Shown one piece after another: positions 1 through 8,684 of a stretch of DNA of 64,000 nt. The notes under the pieces are model-generated. The model was not told the DNA's origin, ran no database searches, and saw only the letters and a list, made by a program, of their open reading frames with translations. Positions within the stretch are counted from its first letter, which is position 1; each line of letters begins with the position of its first letter. A program made the position numbers and the translations under genes. The DNA is from Microvirga solisilvae (GTDB lineage Bacteria; Pseudomonadota; Alphaproteobacteria; Rhizobiales; Beijerinckiaceae). The stretch covers positions 124,001 through 188,000 of the forward strand of contig NZ_JAKUCN010000001.1 of the NCBI RefSeq assembly GCF_022808595.1, in the 5' to 3' direction.

Positions 1-211
1 TGCCGGAGGTTGTGCGATCTGTGGCGGCCATCTTGAATCTCCTGATCCATCATATGGTGTCAGGGTGTAATCCTTCCAATCATGGGAAGGTCAAGCGACC
101 TTTTGATGATTGCGTGCGGCCGGAACCATGGCCGATGATGGGTCATTGATCCGACACGTTTGCACCATAGGTCGCGGGGCAACCTGCCGCCGCACGGTCC
201 ATTCGAAGGCC

Positions 212-1090
212 ATGCATGTTCACCCTTGTCCAAGCCGGTATCGACCTTTGAAGCACAGCGATCATCACGGACGCCCGTTCCGGATCCTCACCTACAACGT
301 TCACCGCTGGCTAGGCACGGACAGGAAAATCTCACCGACGCGGATCGCCGAGGTGATTGCGGCCTGCGAGCCCGATATCGTCGCGCTTCAGGAGGTGAGG
401 GTCGGCCGTACGGGTCCGAGGGAGATCGATCAGGCCGCCGGCGTGGCGGATGCGCTCGGCATGGAACTCCATTTTCAGCCCACGATCCGCATCCTCGGCG
501 AGCAATACGGCATCGCCGTTCTCACCAAACACCCGGCCCGCCTTGTGAAGTCGGAGCGTCTGCCGACCCAGTCCACGAAGCCGTCCTTCGAGAAACGCAG
601 CGCCTTATGGGTCTGCGCCGAGATCGACGGGCAGAAGGTGAATGTGATCAACGCGCATCTGTCCCTGCGCTCGGGCGAGCGTCGGGCTCAGGCTGCCGCC
701 CTCGTTGGTTCCGACTGGATCGGGCACCCCGATTGCGCCGATCCGGCAATCCTCCTGGGCGATTTCAATGCGCCGCCTTATTCGCGCTCCTACCGCATGA
801 TCGCCAATCGCCTGCGGGATGCGCAGCTCTCCAATCCCCACGGTGAGCCGCAGCCGACCTTTCACACGCGTGCTCCGGTGCTGCGTCTCGATCATGTCTT
901 CGTTACAAAGTCGGTGGAGGTAGTGAAGGCCGCGCCGGTGCGCAACATGCTAACGCGCATCGCCTCAGATCACTTTCCGCTGCTCGCCGAATTACGGGTC
1001 CGCAGTTCCGTCAAGGGGCATAGCCACGATCAGAAACAGAGAGCCGATGGGGACCTTCTCTCGGCCGGGCATAATCCTGCCTCAAATTGA
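212..1090 (+). CDS. Endonuclease/exonuclease/phosphatase family protein
   Basis: The protein carries the signatures of the Mg-dependent EEP superfamily (DNase I, AP endonucleases, sphingomyelinases): an Asn in TYNVHRW near residue 29, the metal-binding Glu in ALQEVR, GDFNAPP, and a C-terminal RLDHVF followed by SDHFPL, which holds the catalytic Asp-His. It therefore probably hydrolyses phosphodiester bonds. The substrate cannot be read from sequence. No signal peptide is apparent. The start is uncertain: the frame stays open back to a TTG at 110 and an ATG at 128. I chose the ATG at 212, preceded by GAAGG, because the domain begins soon after it. The last ~20 residues are low in complexity. 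The gene stands alone, followed by a 119-bp gap. Confidence 0.75.
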   Translation: MHVHPCPSRYRPLKHSDHHGRPFRILTYNVHRWLGTDRKISPTRIAEVIAACEPDIVALQEVRVGRTGPREIDQAAGVADALGMELHFQPTIRILGEQYGIAVLTKHPARLVKSERLPTQSTKPSFEKRSALWVCAEIDGQKVNVINAHLSLRSGERRAQAAALVGSDWIGHPDCADPAILLGDFNAPPYSRSYRMIANRLRDAQLSNPHGEPQPTFHTRAPVLRLDHVFVTKSVEVVKAAPVRNMLTRIASDHFPLLAELRVRSSVKGHSHDQKQRADGDLLSAGHNPASN

Positions 1091-1209
1091 TATAACATTC
1101 TAAAGATTGCCGGGCTGGTCTTGAAATCCGGACAAGCTGATTATTTTAACAGAATTACGTTACGTTACCTTTGTTTTTCCCTGCGGACAGGGAATAGGAA
1201 TTGAGTGTG

Positions 1210-1824
1210 ATGAAGCTCTATTACAGCCCTGGCGCATCCTCTCTCGCGCCTCACATCATTGCTTGTGAAGCGGGTCTCGACATCGAGTTCGACCGGGTTG
1301 ACTTGAACACACAGACAACAGCGTCCGGAACGCTCTTCGACAAGATCAATCCCAAAGGGAATGTGCCGGCTCTTGCCCTGAGCTGCGGCGAGGTGCTGAC
1401 GGAGGTTTCCGCCATTCTGGAATATCTTGCCGACCGCGTGCCCGATCACCGACTCCTGCCGGAGCTGGGCAGTCTGGAGCGCTACCGCGTCAAGGAATGG
1501 GTGGGCTTCATCGCCACGGAGTTGCACAAGGGGTTCGACCCTTTGTGGGATGGGTCGATGCCCGATGCGGCCCGGCGGCTGGCGGTTCAATATCTTCAGC
1601 GCCGTCTCTCCTATCTCGACAGCCGTCTCGAGGGGAGGTCGTACCTCATGGGCGAGCGGTTCACCGTGGCGGATGCTTACTGCTTCACCGTCCTGAGCTG
1701 GGCCCGGTTTCATCGGATCGACCTGTCGGAATACGCGGCGGTCCAAGCCTTCATGCATGAGGTATCGAACCGTCCCATGGTCCGCAGGGCCATGGAGGCG
1801 GAAGGGCTGATGCACGCGGCCTAA
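1210..1824 (+). CDS. Glutathione S-transferase (beta-class-like)
   Basis: The N-terminus MKLYYSPGASS is the thioredoxin-like half typical of bacterial beta-class GSTs. It is followed by the NPKGNVPAL cis-proline motif, an ILEYLAD segment that ends the N-terminal domain, and an all-helical C-terminal domain including the FTVADAYCF helix. The usual beta-class Cys of PGACS is Ser here, so catalysis may rely on another residue. The expected role is cytoplasmic glutathione conjugation or peroxide detoxification; the substrate is unknown. The ATG at 1210 follows AGGAA at 1196-1200. An in-frame TTG at 1201 is an alternative start. It appears to be monocistronic. Confidence 0.88.
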   Translation: MKLYYSPGASSLAPHIIACEAGLDIEFDRVDLNTQTTASGTLFDKINPKGNVPALALSCGEVLTEVSAILEYLADRVPDHRLLPELGSLERYRVKEWVGFIATELHKGFDPLWDGSMPDAARRLAVQYLQRRLSYLDSRLEGRSYLMGERFTVADAYCFTVLSWARFHRIDLSEYAAVQAFMHEVSNRPMVRRAMEAEGLMHAA

Positions 1825-1907
1825 AAACAACAGGGCACGGGCTAGACGACGCTAAGCGCTTGGTACCTCTTGCGTTCCTGCGGGAGGGCGGCTAGGCACC
1901 CGTTGCC

Positions 1908-2702
1908 ATGCTTCCTCTGTCCGTCTTCATCATTGCCAAGAATGAGGCCGACCGGATCGGCGCGACGATCCGCGCTGTCCGGGACCTGACGGACGATTTG
2001 GTCGTGGTCGATTCCGGCTCGACCGACGGCACGCAGGCGGTTGCCGAGGAACTCGGTGCCCGGGTGATCTTCAATTCCTGGCCGGGCTATGGCTTGCAGA
2101 AGCGCTTCGGCGAGGATCAATGCCGCCACGAATGGCTCCTCAACATCGATGCTGACGAGGAGCTGTCGCCGGTCCTGCGGGAGGAGATCAAGGCTCTCTT
2201 CGCCCATGGCGAGCCTCCCTGTCAGGCCTATGGCCTCCCCATCGCCGAGACCTATCCGGGCGAGGCCGCGCCTCACCCTCTGGCCTATCGCCTGTCCCCC
2301 GTCCGTCTCTACCGGAGGGATGCGGGCCGGTACTCGACTTCCCTCGTCCATGACCGGGTCGAGCTGAAACCGGGGACGAAGGTGGGCAAGCTCAAGGGCC
2401 TCGTTCATCATCGGTCGATCCGCTCCCTTGGCGACCAGATCGCAAAGCTCAATTTCTACACGGACCAGCTCGCCCTCGATCTCGAGGTGAGGGGGATCTC
2501 CATCCCCACCTGGCGGGTCTATGTGGAGTTCCCGGCAGCCTTCATCAAAGCCTATTTCGGGCGCCTGCACTTCCTGCGGGGCACCTATGGCTTCCTGATC
2601 GCCATGAACTACGCCATCTGGCGCCATCTGCGCCTGGCGAAGCACTATGAGAAGAAGCGTGTGAAGGCCCTGGCGAGGGCGAACAAGGGCGAGCAGGCCT
2701 GA
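1908..2702 (+). CDS. Glycosyltransferase family 2, WaaE/LgtF-like
   Basis: The protein begins with the GT-A core LSVFIIAKNEADRIG, continues with a nucleotide-sugar pocket VVDSGSTDGT near residue 28, and has a DXD-type metal site in NIDADEE near residue 80. The order and spacing match the LPS core glycosyltransferases WaaE/KdtX/LgtF. It most likely transfers a sugar such as glucose from a nucleotide donor onto lipopolysaccharide inner core at the inner membrane. The C-terminal region (GLVHHRSIRSL, RGTYGFLIAMNYAIW) is the membrane-proximal part common in this group. Donor and acceptor are inferred from the family only. No other LPS genes are adjacent. Confidence 0.85.
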   Translation: MLPLSVFIIAKNEADRIGATIRAVRDLTDDLVVVDSGSTDGTQAVAEELGARVIFNSWPGYGLQKRFGEDQCRHEWLLNIDADEELSPVLREEIKALFAHGEPPCQAYGLPIAETYPGEAAPHPLAYRLSPVRLYRRDAGRYSTSLVHDRVELKPGTKVGKLKGLVHHRSIRSLGDQIAKLNFYTDQLALDLEVRGISIPTWRVYVEFPAAFIKAYFGRLHFLRGTYGFLIAMNYAIWRHLRLAKHYEKKRVKALARANKGEQA

Positions 2703-2719
2703 TCACCCCCGTAGCCGTC

Positions 2720-3073
2720 TTAAAGGGCGGCGGTGACCTGGATCTCCAGCGCATAGTCCGGATCGGCGAGCCGGGCCTGAACGCAGGCGCGGGCAGGCGT
2801 ATGTCCCGGCACCACCCAGGTATCCCAGACTGCATTCATCTCGTCATAGGAGGCCATGTCCGTCAGCCAGATCGTGGCCTGCAGGAGTTTGGACTTGTCG
2901 CTGCCGATCTCGGTGAGCGACTGCTCGATCTGGGCCAGCACGTCCCTGGTCTGCTCGGTGACCGACTGGCCGATACTGGTCTCGGGCACATAGCCTGAGA
3001 AATAGGCCGTATTGCCGTGAATTACGAGGTCGCTGTAACGGGCGGCAACGCCGATCCGCTTGATTTCCGCCAT
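2720..3073 (-). CDS. RidA family enamine/imine deaminase
   Basis: A 117-residue protein, the normal length for the YjgF/YER057c/UK114 (RidA) family. Family positions are visible in YFSGYVPE, the central helix TRDVLAQIEQSL, and the C-terminal RACVQARLADP, where the conserved Arg binds the carboxylate of the enamine substrate. RidA proteins hydrolyse reactive 2-aminoacrylate and related imines released by PLP enzymes. The frame is open far upstream, but the ATG at 3073 (MAEIKR) has AGGAGCC just before it and matches the family N-terminus. It is convergent with the glycosyltransferase, 17 bp away. Confidence 0.9.
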   Translation of the reverse strand: MAEIKRIGVAARYSDLVIHGNTAYFSGYVPETSIGQSVTEQTRDVLAQIEQSLTEIGSDKSKLLQATIWLTDMASYDEMNAVWDTWVVPGHTPARACVQARLADPDYALEIQVTAAL

Positions 3074-3250
3074 GGAAGGCTCCTGTCTTTCGAGGTTGCG
3101 TTGCCTCCTAACACGAGGCGAGCCCATGGCCCAGGTCAGGGGCAGGAATTGCAGGGGGCAGCCCCTCTTTTTGGCCTTGACGAAGGGCGGCGGTTCGCGT
3201 CTATTGCGCCACCTGCGAGGCAGGGTTTTAAGCCCTGTTCTGTCGCGAAC

Positions 3251-3341
3251 GGAGACGTGGCCGAGAGGCTGAAGGCACTCGTTTGCTAAATGAGCATACC
3301 CCAAAAGGGTATCGAGGGTTCGAATCCCTCCGTCTCCGCCA
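3251..3341 (+). tRNA. tRNA-Ser (anticodon GCT)
   Basis: A complete class II tRNA. The acceptor stem GGAGACG pairs with CGTCTCC. The anticodon loop TTGCTAA lies between stems ACTCG and TGAGC and gives anticodon GCT, which reads AGC/AGU serine codons. There is a long variable arm (ATACCCCAAAAGGGTATC) as expected for tRNA-Ser, and a T-arm GAGGGTTCGAATCCCTC. The CCA end is encoded at 3339-3341. I see no integrase or duplicated attachment sequence beside it. Confidence 0.97.
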
Positions 3342-3467
3342 TTTCCCTGCTAGTTATCGAAATCCTCCCTATCCCAGGCCTAGGCTGGAACCGAATGGGC
3401 TTTTGGCGCTCAGCGCCAGGAGCCCGCGAGCCGGTGCGGACGATCCTGGCGCTGCTGGTAGGCCTTC

Positions 3468-4886
3468 TCAATTCCGCGACATGTCCAGAGGCGGCTCGAC
3501 GCCTTCGCGCAGCGGGCTCACGTACGGCGTCTCACGGGTTCTTTCCGCGAGGTCGGCCTTGGCCGCCGCGATCAGGGACGGATCGGTGATCGCGGCCATG
3601 CCCGTTGCGGCCATGGCTTTGGCTACATGTACCATGGCTTTGTGCGCGGCCGGCATCTTGCCTTGAGCGACGATCTGCCAGGTATGGAACGGCGTTCCGA
3701 TTGCCACCGTCGGCGCATGGGCCTGGACGGTCGGCACCACCCAGCTCACATCACCGATATCGGTGGAGCCGATCATCGGCTTGCGCGGTGAGTCGAGGGG
3801 CACGAGAAAATCGGCAAGCGGCGCATCTGTCTTCGGCTGGCCGATGGCTTTGTAGACGGAGGCGATCTCCTGCTCGGACAGGGTCGCGCGGATCTTCTTG
3901 GCGAAGTCGCGGTCCGCCTCGTCGAAGGACGGAGGACCGAGCTCTTCCATGGCGTTGTGCAGAGCGTGCTCGAGTGGCGTGTTGCCGAGCGTGTTCGATA
4001 CGGCGCTGACGATTCGCATCTCGACGCTCGTCTCCGTCATGAGAGCGGCGCCTTGTGCGATCTTGTGCACGCGCTCGACGAGGTCGAGCATGCCCTGCAG
4101 GTCCATGGCGCGGATCGAGTAGCGCACACGGGCATAGGCCTGCACGACGTTGGGTGCGATGCCGCCGGTGTCCAGAAGGGCGTAATGCACGCGCGCGTCG
4201 GAGGGCATGTGCTCGCGCATGTAGTTCACGCCCACATTCATCAGCTCCACCGCATCAAGCGCGCTGCGTCCCAGATGGGGAGCGGCTGCGGCATGAGCCG
4301 CGCGGCCGGTGAAAGCGAAATCGGCGCGGGTATTGGCGAGTGAGAGGGCAGGCGCCACTTCCCAGAAGCTGTAGGGATGCCATGAGATCGCGATGTCGGC
4401 ATCATCGAAGGCGCCCGCGCGCACCATGAAGGCCTTGGCTGCGCCGCCTTCTTCGGCAGGGCAGCCGTAATACCGAACGCGGCCTGGAATGCCTTTTTCG
4501 GCAAGCCAGTTCTTCAAGGCGATTGCGGCGAGCATCGCGCCCGATCCGAGGAGGTTGTGGCCGCAGCCATGGCCGTGCCCGCCGGGCTCGATGGGGCGAT
4601 GTTCCGCGACGCCTGATTCCTGGCTCAGGCCGGGAAGCGCATCGTATTCACCGAGGAAAGCGATGACCGGTCCACCTTCACCCGCTTCAGCAATGACGGA
4701 GGTAGGAATGCCCGCGATGCCTTCGGTGATGCGAAAGCCCTGATGCCGTAATTCGGCGGCGTGCTCGGCGGCGGAGCGCACTTCGGTGTAGCAGACTTCG
4801 GGCATTCCCCAGACCCGGTCGCTCAAGGCGATCAGCCGGTCCTTGGCTGCATCCACATGCTGCCAGATCTCGTTTCGAATGTTCAT
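3468..4886 (-). CDS. M20 family amidohydrolase (AbgB-like)
   Basis: A 472-residue metal-dependent amidohydrolase. It shows the M20 metal-binding stretch GHGHGCGHN near residue 105, the catalytic glutamates in CPAEEGG near 140, and a dimerisation domain with FTGRAAHAAAAP near 190. It most resembles p-aminobenzoyl-glutamate hydrolase subunit B, the IAA-amino-acid hydrolase group that cleaves an amide bond to an amino acid. It is the last gene of a minus-strand operon, 33 bp after the alpha/beta hydrolase and behind a five-gene dipeptide ABC transporter. The natural reading is that it hydrolyses an imported N-acyl amino acid or peptide. The true substrate is unknown. Confidence 0.88.
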   Translation of the reverse strand: MNIRNEIWQHVDAAKDRLIALSDRVWGMPEVCYTEVRSAAEHAAELRHQGFRITEGIAGIPTSVIAEAGEGGPVIAFLGEYDALPGLSQESGVAEHRPIEPGGHGHGCGHNLLGSGAMLAAIALKNWLAEKGIPGRVRYYGCPAEEGGAAKAFMVRAGAFDDADIAISWHPYSFWEVAPALSLANTRADFAFTGRAAHAAAAPHLGRSALDAVELMNVGVNYMREHMPSDARVHYALLDTGGIAPNVVQAYARVRYSIRAMDLQGMLDLVERVHKIAQGAALMTETSVEMRIVSAVSNTLGNTPLEHALHNAMEELGPPSFDEADRDFAKKIRATLSEQEIASVYKAIGQPKTDAPLADFLVPLDSPRKPMIGSTDIGDVSWVVPTVQAHAPTVAIGTPFHTWQIVAQGKMPAAHKAMVHVAKAMAATGMAAITDPSLIAAAKADLAERTRETPYVSPLREGVEPPLDMSRN

Positions 4887-4919
4887 GATCTTGCTCCGAA
4901 CTCTGCTGAATCTGATACG

Positions 4920-5792
4920 TTACAGGGCGCCTGCTTCAACCGATACCAATTCCTCGGCGGGTGGAATGCGTCCCTCGAACCAATAGGCGGCGGCAGCACG
5001 CGACATCGCGGCGCCGTCATGGCCTACGCCTTCGACGCGGATCAGTTTCCAGTTGAACGGCAACTCCAGGCGTTCGGCTTCATGGCGTGCGAAGTCATAG
5101 ACGAAATGCGCGCGTCCATAGCGGTGCGGGCCTTGGTCGAGGGCTTCACGCTGGGCGGGCAGGTTCGGATCGTCCGTGCTGATGTCCTGATCGCCCGCGA
5201 AGATGTGCATCGGATATGCGAACCAACGCGAGAGCGCGGATTCATCGAGACCGAGACCGCCGAGGCCTTCGGGAAAATTGCGCTGCAATGTCGGCAGTGT
5301 GTACCAGCCCGGATTAGCGGCGACCACGGCTTCGAAGGGACCGTGATCCTGCGTGGCCAGGAGGCGATGCGAGAATTGCCCGCCGGCGGAATGACCATAA
5401 AGGCGCGCTTTCGCACGGCGCGTCACGCCGCCTTTCTGCAGAGCGGCGAAGACACGGGCAGGAACCGAATAGAGCCACTTCTCGAAAGGGCGAAGGGCTC
5501 CCGCATCGTCGATGATCAATCCGTTGTTGTAGGATTCAGCATTGGGAAAATGCTTGTCCGAAAAAGTCGGCGCGGCGATCAGGATGCGATGCTTCTCCGC
5601 GGCGGGAATCCAGAAATCCCGATATTCGTCGCCGTTGCGGAGCATCCCATGCTGTACGATCACGACCGGATCGTCAGGGCCATGGCTTTCCGGACGATAG
5701 ACATTCACCTCGATCGGCCGGTCGGGATGGAAAGGGTCGAGATAAGCAAGCGTGGAGCGGCCGATCTCAGGGGTCAATGTGGTGGTGCTCAT
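4920..5792 (-). CDS. Alpha/beta hydrolase (esterase/PHB-depolymerase-like)
   Basis: A 290-residue cytosolic alpha/beta hydrolase with the nucleophile elbow GHSAGG (Ser135), an oxyanion region VIVQHGM near residue 45, a candidate acid Asp in FAGDQD, and a catalytic His in GVGHDG near residue 255. The overall shape resembles poly(3-hydroxybutyrate)-depolymerase or dienelactone-hydrolase-like esterases. There is no signal peptide. Its ATG overlaps the stop of the upstream ABC ATPase gene by 4 bp (ATGA), so it is translationally coupled to the peptide transporter. It probably processes the imported compound together with the M20 amidohydrolase. Confidence 0.82.
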   Translation of the reverse strand: MSTTTLTPEIGRSTLAYLDPFHPDRPIEVNVYRPESHGPDDPVVIVQHGMLRNGDEYRDFWIPAAEKHRILIAAPTFSDKHFPNAESYNNGLIIDDAGALRPFEKWLYSVPARVFAALQKGGVTRRAKARLYGHSAGGQFSHRLLATQDHGPFEAVVAANPGWYTLPTLQRNFPEGLGGLGLDESALSRWFAYPMHIFAGDQDISTDDPNLPAQREALDQGPHRYGRAHFVYDFARHEAERLELPFNWKLIRVEGVGHDGAAMSRAAAAYWFEGRIPPAEELVSVEAGAL

Positions 5793-6793
5793 GAATTGTC
5801 CGAATTGTGCAAATGGCAGGCGGCGCTGCGTCCGGGAGCTATCTCTTTCAGGATCGGGCGGAGTTCACGGCATTTCGCCATGGCGTGTTCGCAGCGAGGA
5901 TGGAACGGGCAGCCGCTCGGCGGCGCGAGAGGAGAGGGCAGTTCGCCCTTGAGCGGCTGAAACGCGCGCTTGCGCCGTGCGGTCGATGGGCTCGCGGCGA
6001 TCAGCGCCGCGCTGTAGGGATGCGCGGGCTCGGCGAAGACAGCGGAAGCAGGCCCGATCTCAACGATGCGCCCGAGATACATGATCGCGACCCTATCGCT
6101 GATATGCCGGACGACACCGAGATCGTGGCTGACGAACAGATAGGTCAGCCCATGCTTCTCGCGAATATCCATGAACAAGTTGATCACCTGCGCCTGGATC
6201 GAGACGTCGAGCGCCGAGACCGGCTCGTCGCACACAAGAAAATCGGGTTTCACCGCGAGCGCGCGTGCGATGCCGATGCGTTGGCGCTGGCCGCCGGAGA
6301 ATTGATGCGGGTAACGGTTCTTGTAGGCGAGATCCAATCCGACCTCGGTCAGGGCCTTGTCAACCGCAGCATCGATTTCGCTCCTGGGCAGAAGACGATG
6401 AACCCGCAGGGCTTCGCCGACGATGTTGCGCACCTGCATGCGTGGATTGAGCGATGCATAGGGATCCTGAAACACCATCTGAACCTTGAGCAGATAGTTC
6501 AGGCGATCCTTGCCGCGAAGCTCCGCGACCGGGCGGCCTTCATAGGTGATGCTGCCGGCGCTGGGATTGGAAATGCCTGTGGCGATGCGCGCAAGGGTGG
6601 ACTTGCCGCAGCCGGATTCACCGACGAGACCCAGCACCTCTCCACGCATCACGCTGAGATCGACGCCGTCGACCGCTTTCAGGACGGCAGGCAGAGGAGC
6701 GTTGCCGGTCGCGGCGAGCAGGCGCTGTGCGAATGTCTGCTTGCCGCGAAAATGCTTCTTCACATCTCGCAGCTCGAAGAATGGAGCGTTCAT
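5789..6793 (-). CDS. Dipeptide/oligopeptide ABC transporter ATPase (DppF-like)
   Basis: A 334-residue ATP-binding subunit with Walker A GESGCGKST (about 58-66), the QMVFQDPYASLNPRM block, ABC signature [15 protein letters not shown], Walker B FLVCDEPVSALD and the switch His in FVSHDLG. The C-terminal oligopeptide-transporter extension contains the Cys-rich GCPFHPRCEHAMAKC. It is the second ATPase of the importer and pairs with the DppD-like protein. Both junctions are ATGA overlaps of 4 bp, so it sits inside a tightly coupled A-B-C-D-F operon. Confidence 0.93.
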   Translation of the reverse strand: MNAPFFELRDVKKHFRGKQTFAQRLLAATGNAPLPAVLKAVDGVDLSVMRGEVLGLVGESGCGKSTLARIATGISNPSAGSITYEGRPVAELRGKDRLNYLLKVQMVFQDPYASLNPRMQVRNIVGEALRVHRLLPRSEIDAAVDKALTEVGLDLAYKNRYPHQFSGGQRQRIGIARALAVKPDFLVCDEPVSALDVSIQAQVINLFMDIREKHGLTYLFVSHDLGVVRHISDRVAIMYLGRIVEIGPASAVFAEPAHPYSAALIAASPSTARRKRAFQPLKGELPSPLAPPSGCPFHPRCEHAMAKCRELRPILKEIAPGRSAACHLHNSDNS

Positions 6794-7773
6794 AGGGCGC
6801 TGCCCTCAGTCACGGGGTTGTGGCACCGATAGCTGTGTCCATCGGCCTGGACTTGGGCGGGAGGATCAATCTGCGCGCAGAGAGGGAGGGAACGTCCGCA
6901 CCGTGGGCGGAACGGGCATCCGCTCGGACGCGCATCGATGCTGGGAGCGGCTCCGTCGATCTGCTTCAGGCGCTCGCCCGGAGCAACGGTCGCGGCGGAG
7001 GAGCTGAGCAGGCCGAGCGTGTAGGGATGGCGGGGACGGTCCAGAACGTCGTCGACGGTGCCTGTCTCGACGATGCGTCCGGCATACATGACGGCGACAC
7101 GATCAGCGAGTTCGGCAACCACAGCAAGATCGTGGGTGATCCAGAGAACGGCAGTGCCTGTCTCGCGGCTGAGTTTCTGCACTTCGAACAGGATCTGGCT
7201 CTGGATCGTCACGTCGAGGGCCGTCGTCGGCTCGTCCGCGATGATCAGGTCCGGCTTGTTCAGAAGGGCGGTTGCAATCGCGACGCGCTGGCGCATGCCT
7301 CCCGAGAATTCATGCGGATACTGCTTCAGCCGTGCATCGGGCGAGGAAATGCCGACCCGCGACAGAGCGTGGGAGGCTTCCTTCATCGCTTCTTCGCGGC
7401 TGCATGAGCGATGCTCCAGGATCGCCTCGCACATCTGCTCGCCGATGGTCAGCACGGGATTGAGCGTCATCAGCGGATCCTGGAAGATCATCGCGATGCG
7501 GTCGCCGCGCAGGCTGCGCAGGCGCTCCTCCGAGGCCTGCCGCAGATCCTCGCCGTTGAACAGTACGTCTCCGGCAACGATCTCACCGGGAGCGTCGATC
7601 AGCTGCACCAGCGAGAAACCGGTCACGGATTTGCCAGAGCCGGATTCTCCGACGAGGCCCACGATCTCTCCCGGCTTGACGACAAGATCGACGCCGTCCA
7701 CGGCGGGCCAAGAGCCTGCGAGATCGTGAAAGACGGTTTTCAATCCGCGAACGTCGAGCAGCGGCGATGTCAT
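6790..7773 (-). CDS. Dipeptide/oligopeptide ABC transporter ATPase (DppD-like)
   Basis: A 327-residue ATP-binding subunit with Walker [11 protein letters not shown]-loop MIFQDPLMTLNPV, signature FSGGMRQRVAIATAL, Walker [13 protein letters not shown], switch WITHDL and the C-terminal GCPFRPRCGRSLPLC motif. The frame is open well upstream, but that part lies inside the permease gene. The ATG at 7773 (MTSPLL) forms an ATGA overlap with the permease stop and gives normal family length. It energises peptide import with the DppF-like partner. Confidence 0.92.
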   Translation of the reverse strand: MTSPLLDVRGLKTVFHDLAGSWPAVDGVDLVVKPGEIVGLVGESGSGKSVTGFSLVQLIDAPGEIVAGDVLFNGEDLRQASEERLRSLRGDRIAMIFQDPLMTLNPVLTIGEQMCEAILEHRSCSREEAMKEASHALSRVGISSPDARLKQYPHEFSGGMRQRVAIATALLNKPDLIIADEPTTALDVTIQSQILFEVQKLSRETGTAVLWITHDLAVVAELADRVAVMYAGRIVETGTVDDVLDRPRHPYTLGLLSSSAATVAPGERLKQIDGAAPSIDARPSGCPFRPRCGRSLPLCAQIDPPAQVQADGHSYRCHNPVTEGSAL

Positions 7774-8684
7774 GAGCCCCTCACGTTGAAGCTGCGGCGC
7801 AGGCGTTCGCCCACGAGGTTGAGGGACATGATGAGGAGCACGAGCGCGATGCCGGGGAAAGCGGCGATCCAGTACTCTCCCGACAACAGGAACTCGAAGC
7901 CGTTGGCGATCAGAAGTCCGAGCGAAGGCTGCGTAACCGGAACGCCGACTCCGAGGAAGGAGAGGGTGGCTTCGAGAGTGATCGCACCGGCGATGCTGAT
8001 GGTGGAGACGACAAGCACGGCTCCGATGGAGTTCGGCAGCAGATGCGCCAGCATGATGTGGCGTGTCGGGAGGCCGAAATTGACGGCGGCCTCGATATAT
8101 TCCTTGCGCCGTTCGACAAGCGCGGAAGCGCGCATCAATCGGGCATACTGCGCCCATTGCACCAGGATGATCGCAAGGATCACCTTGTCGACGCCTCTGC
8201 CTATCGAGGCGAGCAGGACAAGGGCGATCAGGATCGACGGGAAGCCGAGCATGAAATCGACTACGCGCATGATCGCGGCATCGATAGCGCCGCCGAATTG
8301 CGCGGCAACAAGCCCCGCAAGAATACCGATGGCAAGGGCGCCCGCAGTCGATGTCAGACCGACGAGGAGGCTTGTCCGAAGGCCGTAGAGGATCGCGCTC
8401 AGCATGTCGCGTCCCTGCGCGTCGGTGCCGAGCCAATAGGTGATGCCGGTCATCCCCTGCGCGCCGGGCTCCAGGCGGTTGTCCATCACGCTCAAGGACG
8501 CGAGGTCATGCGGATTCTGCGGCGCAATGAAGGGTGCGAGCAAAGCCAGAAGCAGAAGGATGCCGAGAAGGATGATCGCGCCGCGCGTGGTGGGGCGGTT
8601 CCTGATCCGGCGCAGCACTTTCTCCCGGAGAGGCGTGTCGGCGTAGTGCGGCACAGTCGATGGTGCCGATTTCAGCGGCTTCAT
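7770..8684 (-). CDS. Dipeptide ABC transporter permease (DppC-like)
   Basis: A 304-residue inner-membrane permease with a cytoplasmic N-terminus, a first membrane segment near residue 40, the family motif GTDAQGRDMLSAI near residue 88, and five further hydrophobic segments. The EAA loop that contacts the ATPase is visible around EYIEAAVNFGLPTRHIMLAHLL. It overlaps its neighbours on both sides by 4 bp. Confidence 0.93.
   Translation of the reverse strand: MKPLKSAPSTVPHYADTPLREKVLRRIRNRPTTRGAIILLGILLLLALLAPFIAPQNPHDLASLSVMDNRLEPGAQGMTGITYWLGTDAQGRDMLSAILYGLRTSLLVGLTSTAGALAIGILAGLVAAQFGGAIDAAIMRVVDFMLGFPSILIALVLLASIGRGVDKVILAIILVQWAQYARLMRASALVERRKEYIEAAVNFGLPTRHIMLAHLLPNSIGAVLVVSTISIAGAITLEATLSFLGVGVPVTQPSLGLLIANGFEFLLSGEYWIAAFPGIALVLLIMSLNLVGERLRRSFNVRGS

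Noticed and set aside
3251-3341. tRNA-Ser as an integration hotspot
   Set aside because: No integrase, no duplicated 3' tRNA end and no change in gene character on either side.
4761-5960. A 399-codon plus-strand frame across the alpha/beta hydrolase
   Set aside because: Shadow of the minus-strand hydrolase, which has a complete catalytic triad and coupled start.
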